In this document: piece by piece, positions 6,167-7,758 of the stretch
How positions within the stretch are numbered: position 1 is the stretch's first letter
Layout: each line of letters begins with the position of its first letter
NCBI GenBank assembly: GCA_018883665.1
Contig: JAHLFU010000096.1
Span: 1 to 7,758 of the forward strand
DNA: 7,758 nucleotides
Reading direction: 5' to 3'
Source of the DNA: Paraprevotella stercoravium
Lineage (GTDB): Bacteria > Bacteroidota > Bacteroidia > Bacteroidales > Bacteroidaceae
Program-made: the position numbers and the translations under genes
Notes under the pieces: generated by a model
The model's input: only the letters and a program-made list of their open reading frames with translations
Database searches by the model: none
What the model was told of the DNA's origin: nothing

Positions 6167-6700
6167 TTAAAAAAGATAAGAAATTGTCAAACCGATACGG
6201 GTTACTCCCCAATAATTCCGAGCCTTATTTTCATAACATTTCATGCAAGGAATATTAGGCATTTCCTTATACCACAAACGCGCATACCCCACTCCTAATG
6301 TCGCTTCAATATTCCAATGAGGCGAAACAATCCAATCATATCCATACGAAAAACCTCCTCCAGCCAAATAGCCGTCGTAAATTTTTTCATTAAAACCGCC
6401 ATAATACTGAGCTCCATGTAAATGAAATCCAACAAAATGCCCTTCAAATGCTTCACAAAACCAATATCTTACTTCTGGCTGAGCCAACCAGAAGCGCATT
6501 TTTTTGTCATGTTGGAAAGTCCAGGGATTATATGCAGCCATCAAATCCACCGTAGTCTTTGAAGACGCTCCCAATTCCAAAGACAAATTTGGTGTCGTAG
6601 CCGCCCAATATAAAGCATTGGTCTTTAAAGCAATCTTTTGTGCTTGCAAGACCAATGCTGAGAACGAACATAATACTAAAAATATCTTCCGTTTTAGCAT
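6167..6700 (-). CDS. DUF3575 outer-membrane beta-barrel protein
   Basis: A 177-residue exported protein. Residues 1-21 are a signal peptide (MLKRK, hydrophobic core, cleavage after LQAQ). The mature part follows the DUF3575 pattern closely: ALKTNALYWAATTPNLSLEL (24-43), YNPW (57-60), QPEVRYWFCE (74-83), GHFVGFHLHG (87-96), GGFSYGYDWIVS (114-125), NIEATLGVGYARLWY (130-144) and a terminal strand GLTISYLF ending in Phe, typical of outer-membrane barrels. Cys152 and Cys155 form a CxxC just before the last strands, and Cys82 is a third. The alternating hydrophobic pattern suggests about eight strands. It is the first gene after the regulator and starts about 26 bases after a candidate promoter; its stop lies 11 bases before the next start. 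DUF3575 genes are regular partners of DUF3868 genes in Bacteroidales fimbrial loci. A part in export or assembly of subunits is plausible but not shown by the sequence. Confidence 0.88.
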   Translation of the reverse strand: MLKRKIFLVLCSFSALVLQAQKIALKTNALYWAATTPNLSLELGASSKTTVDLMAAYNPWTFQHDKKMRFWLAQPEVRYWFCEAFEGHFVGFHLHGAQYYGGFNEKIYDGYLAGGGFSYGYDWIVSPHWNIEATLGVGYARLWYKEMPNIPCMKCYENKARNYWGVTRIGLTISYLF

Positions 6701-6726
6701 ACCTTTTTACCTTACTTTTTCGGTCG

Positions 6727-6734
6727 CAAATTTA
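6727..6734 (-). promoter_or_regulatory. Candidate promoter -7 box of the fimbrial operon
   Basis: On the minus strand this reads TAAATTTG, a perfect match to the Bacteroidota -7 consensus TAnnTTTG. It is the only perfect match seen in the regulator-DUF3575 gap and leaves about 26 bases to the ATG at 6700, a plausible short leader. The expected -33 TTTG, 19-21 bases upstream (about 6754-6758), is not present; the sequence there is AATAT. A weak -33 fits a promoter that needs an activator such as the neighbouring AraC-family protein; that dependence is inferred. Confidence 0.5.
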
Positions 6735-6815
6735 TGACATTTAAAAGGGACAGATATTATAAAAATAATTCATTAACTTTCAATTTTGTTTCATAATACA
6801 GGAACATAACGCATA

Positions 6816-7700
6816 TTAATCAGTCTGCTCATCACGAAGTTGCTGAGGTGTCTTACCAAAATTCTTCTTACAAAAGGTTGTAAAATAGGCAGGTGAGGAG
6901 AATTTATATTTTTCTGACAACTCAGAAAATGGAATCATAGTAAAACGTATATCCTGAATAATATTTTCCGATTTGCGCCGAAGCATCCATTTTGAGGGTG
7001 CTTCTTTAAAAACCTCCTTAAAATGACGGATAAAGGTACTACGTGACATATTAGAACCTGCAATTAGATCCTCTAAAGTAGCGCAGTCATCTACATTACT
7101 CAGCACATAGCGCATAAAGCTATGGTCTTCTCCTAAAAATTCACGAAAGAATAATGCCAAATCGTGTTTCTTATAATAAGCACGCAAATATAGAAACATT
7201 TCATCGCGTTTCAGTTTTTGATAATGAAGACATTTCAAACCAGCATTGTAAACTGCGCGAAAATGAAGCAGCATTTCCCACAGTTGGCTACAGATTTTCA
7301 AGCTCACGTAATTTTTCACTTCTTTCTCGCTTAATTCCTCATTATTTAAATGATCCAAAGTAAACTGACTACACAAATTCAAACTGGAAGAAGTTTCACA
7401 AATCATTAGCTCACAATCCTCCAGAGCAGAAAAAACGTATTGACAAGACTTACAGATATGCTTCATTTCTCCAGAACTCATCTCCCCTCCACCAGAGGAA
7501 CAAGAAACTCTCATAACCCCACTTAAAAGAAAGACAATAAAACTTTCTCGGCTTAATCCGTCATGAAACTTATTTCCTTTTTTTAAAACAGCTGAGCGAA
7601 ATATGTAGGGATGAAAATCACCATAATAACGGCAGGCCTGATGTTCCGGGACATAAAGCAAACTACCCTCGACCTTATCAATACTTTTCCACTTTATCAT
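6816..7700 (-). CDS. AraC-family transcriptional regulator
   Basis: A 294-residue protein with a C-terminal AraC/XylS DNA-binding domain (about 200-291). The first helix-turn-helix is TLEDLIAGSNMSRSTFIRHF (208-227), followed by the linking helix with KWMLRRKSENI (237-247). The second is PFSELSEKYKFSSPAYFTTF (257-276), ending in the family hallmark F-GKTPQQLR (281-289). The N-terminal 190 residues show a short beta-rich stretch (SFIVFLLSGVMRVS, 53-66), as in cupin-like sensor domains, and then helices. This half is unusually rich in cysteine: 23, 67, 83, 86, 96, 101, 110, 137 and 157, including a CKSC motif at 83-86. No signal peptide or membrane segment is seen, so it is cytosolic. It lies upstream of the fimbrial genes in the same orientation, separated by a 115-base gap with a promoter box, and is the natural candidate for their activator; the inducing signal is unknown. 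Confidence 0.9.
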   Translation of the reverse strand: MIKWKSIDKVEGSLLYVPEHQACRYYGDFHPYIFRSAVLKKGNKFHDGLSRESFIVFLLSGVMRVSCSSGGGEMSSGEMKHICKSCQYVFSALEDCELMICETSSSLNLCSQFTLDHLNNEELSEKEVKNYVSLKICSQLWEMLLHFRAVYNAGLKCLHYQKLKRDEMFLYLRAYYKKHDLALFFREFLGEDHSFMRYVLSNVDDCATLEDLIAGSNMSRSTFIRHFKEVFKEAPSKWMLRRKSENIIQDIRFTMIPFSELSEKYKFSSPAYFTTFCKKNFGKTPQQLRDEQTD

Positions 7701-7729
7701 AAAAACTACTCAAAAGGCTTTTTACGACA

Positions 7730-7737
7730 CAAAGATA
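7730..7737 (-). promoter_or_regulatory. Candidate promoter -7 box of the AraC-family regulator
   Basis: On the minus strand this reads TATCTTTG, a perfect TAnnTTTG match, with about 29 bases to the ATG at 7700. Only 21 bases remain upstream in the window, and no TTTG is visible at the -33 spacing, so the promoter call rests on the -7 box and its distance from the start. Confidence 0.45.
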
Positions 7738-7758
7738 AAAAGCATTGAAAACATTAAC

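Noticed and set aside
6756..6769. A/T-only inverted repeat as a terminator for the regulator gene
   Set aside because: The stem is only five A:T pairs with no G:C, too weak to end transcription; it is mentioned only as a possible binding site.
6701..6815. Possible invertible (phase-variable) promoter, common for Bacteroides surface structures
   Set aside because: No pair of long inverted repeats flanks the promoter in the gap, and no recombinase gene is in the window.
1..7758. CRISPR arrays, tRNA genes, insertion sequences, toxin-antitoxin or defence genes
   Set aside because: No regularly spaced repeats, cloverleaf-like sequences, transposase motifs or matching gene pairs were seen; the window is fully explained by the fimbrial locus.

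Overview
The window looks like chromosomal DNA of a member of the Bacteroidales, most likely Bacteroides or a close relative. The evidence is the set of protein families, all typical of this order: Mfa1-like fimbrillins, a FimB/Mfa2-like anchor, DUF3868 and DUF3575 proteins. The two candidate promoters also carry the Bacteroidota -7 box TAnnTTTG, and the start codons have A/T-rich leaders without clear Shine-Dalgarno sites. Every gene lies on the minus strand, so the biological order runs from high to low coordinates. No tRNA, rRNA, insertion sequence or CRISPR array was seen, and no gene-free stretch exceeds about 160 bases.

In transcription order the window holds: (1) an AraC-family regulator (7700-6816) with its own candidate promoter; (2) a 115-base gap with a second candidate promoter; (3) a DUF3575 outer-membrane beta-barrel protein (6700-6167); (4) a lipoprotein with DUF3868, OmpA-like and TPR-like regions (6155-4383); (5) a FimB/Mfa2-type anchor lipoprotein (4386-3496), joined to the previous gene by an ATGA overlap; (6) the presumed major fimbrillin (3450-2017); (7) a long stem-loop with a T-rich tract (1994-1915), a likely terminator or attenuator; (8) a second, diverged fimbrillin paralogue (1858-455); and (9) the 5' part of a secreted protein cut by the window edge (446-1), possibly a surface adhesin or tip component.

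Together this is a type V (FimA/Mfa1-class) pilus locus. Fimbrial subunits of this class are exported as lipoproteins, trimmed by a protease and polymerised by strand exchange on the cell surface. The anchor holds the fibre in the outer membrane. The DUF3575 and DUF3868 proteins are regular companions of such loci, with envelope or assembly roles not firmly established. The stem-loop after the major subunit would let that gene be made in excess over the accessory subunits downstream. The system class is known. The details worth a second look are EF-hand-like loops at matching positions in both fimbrillins, a nearly identical C-terminal strand in anchor and major subunit, the attenuator-like hairpin, and a cysteine-rich sensor half in the regulator.
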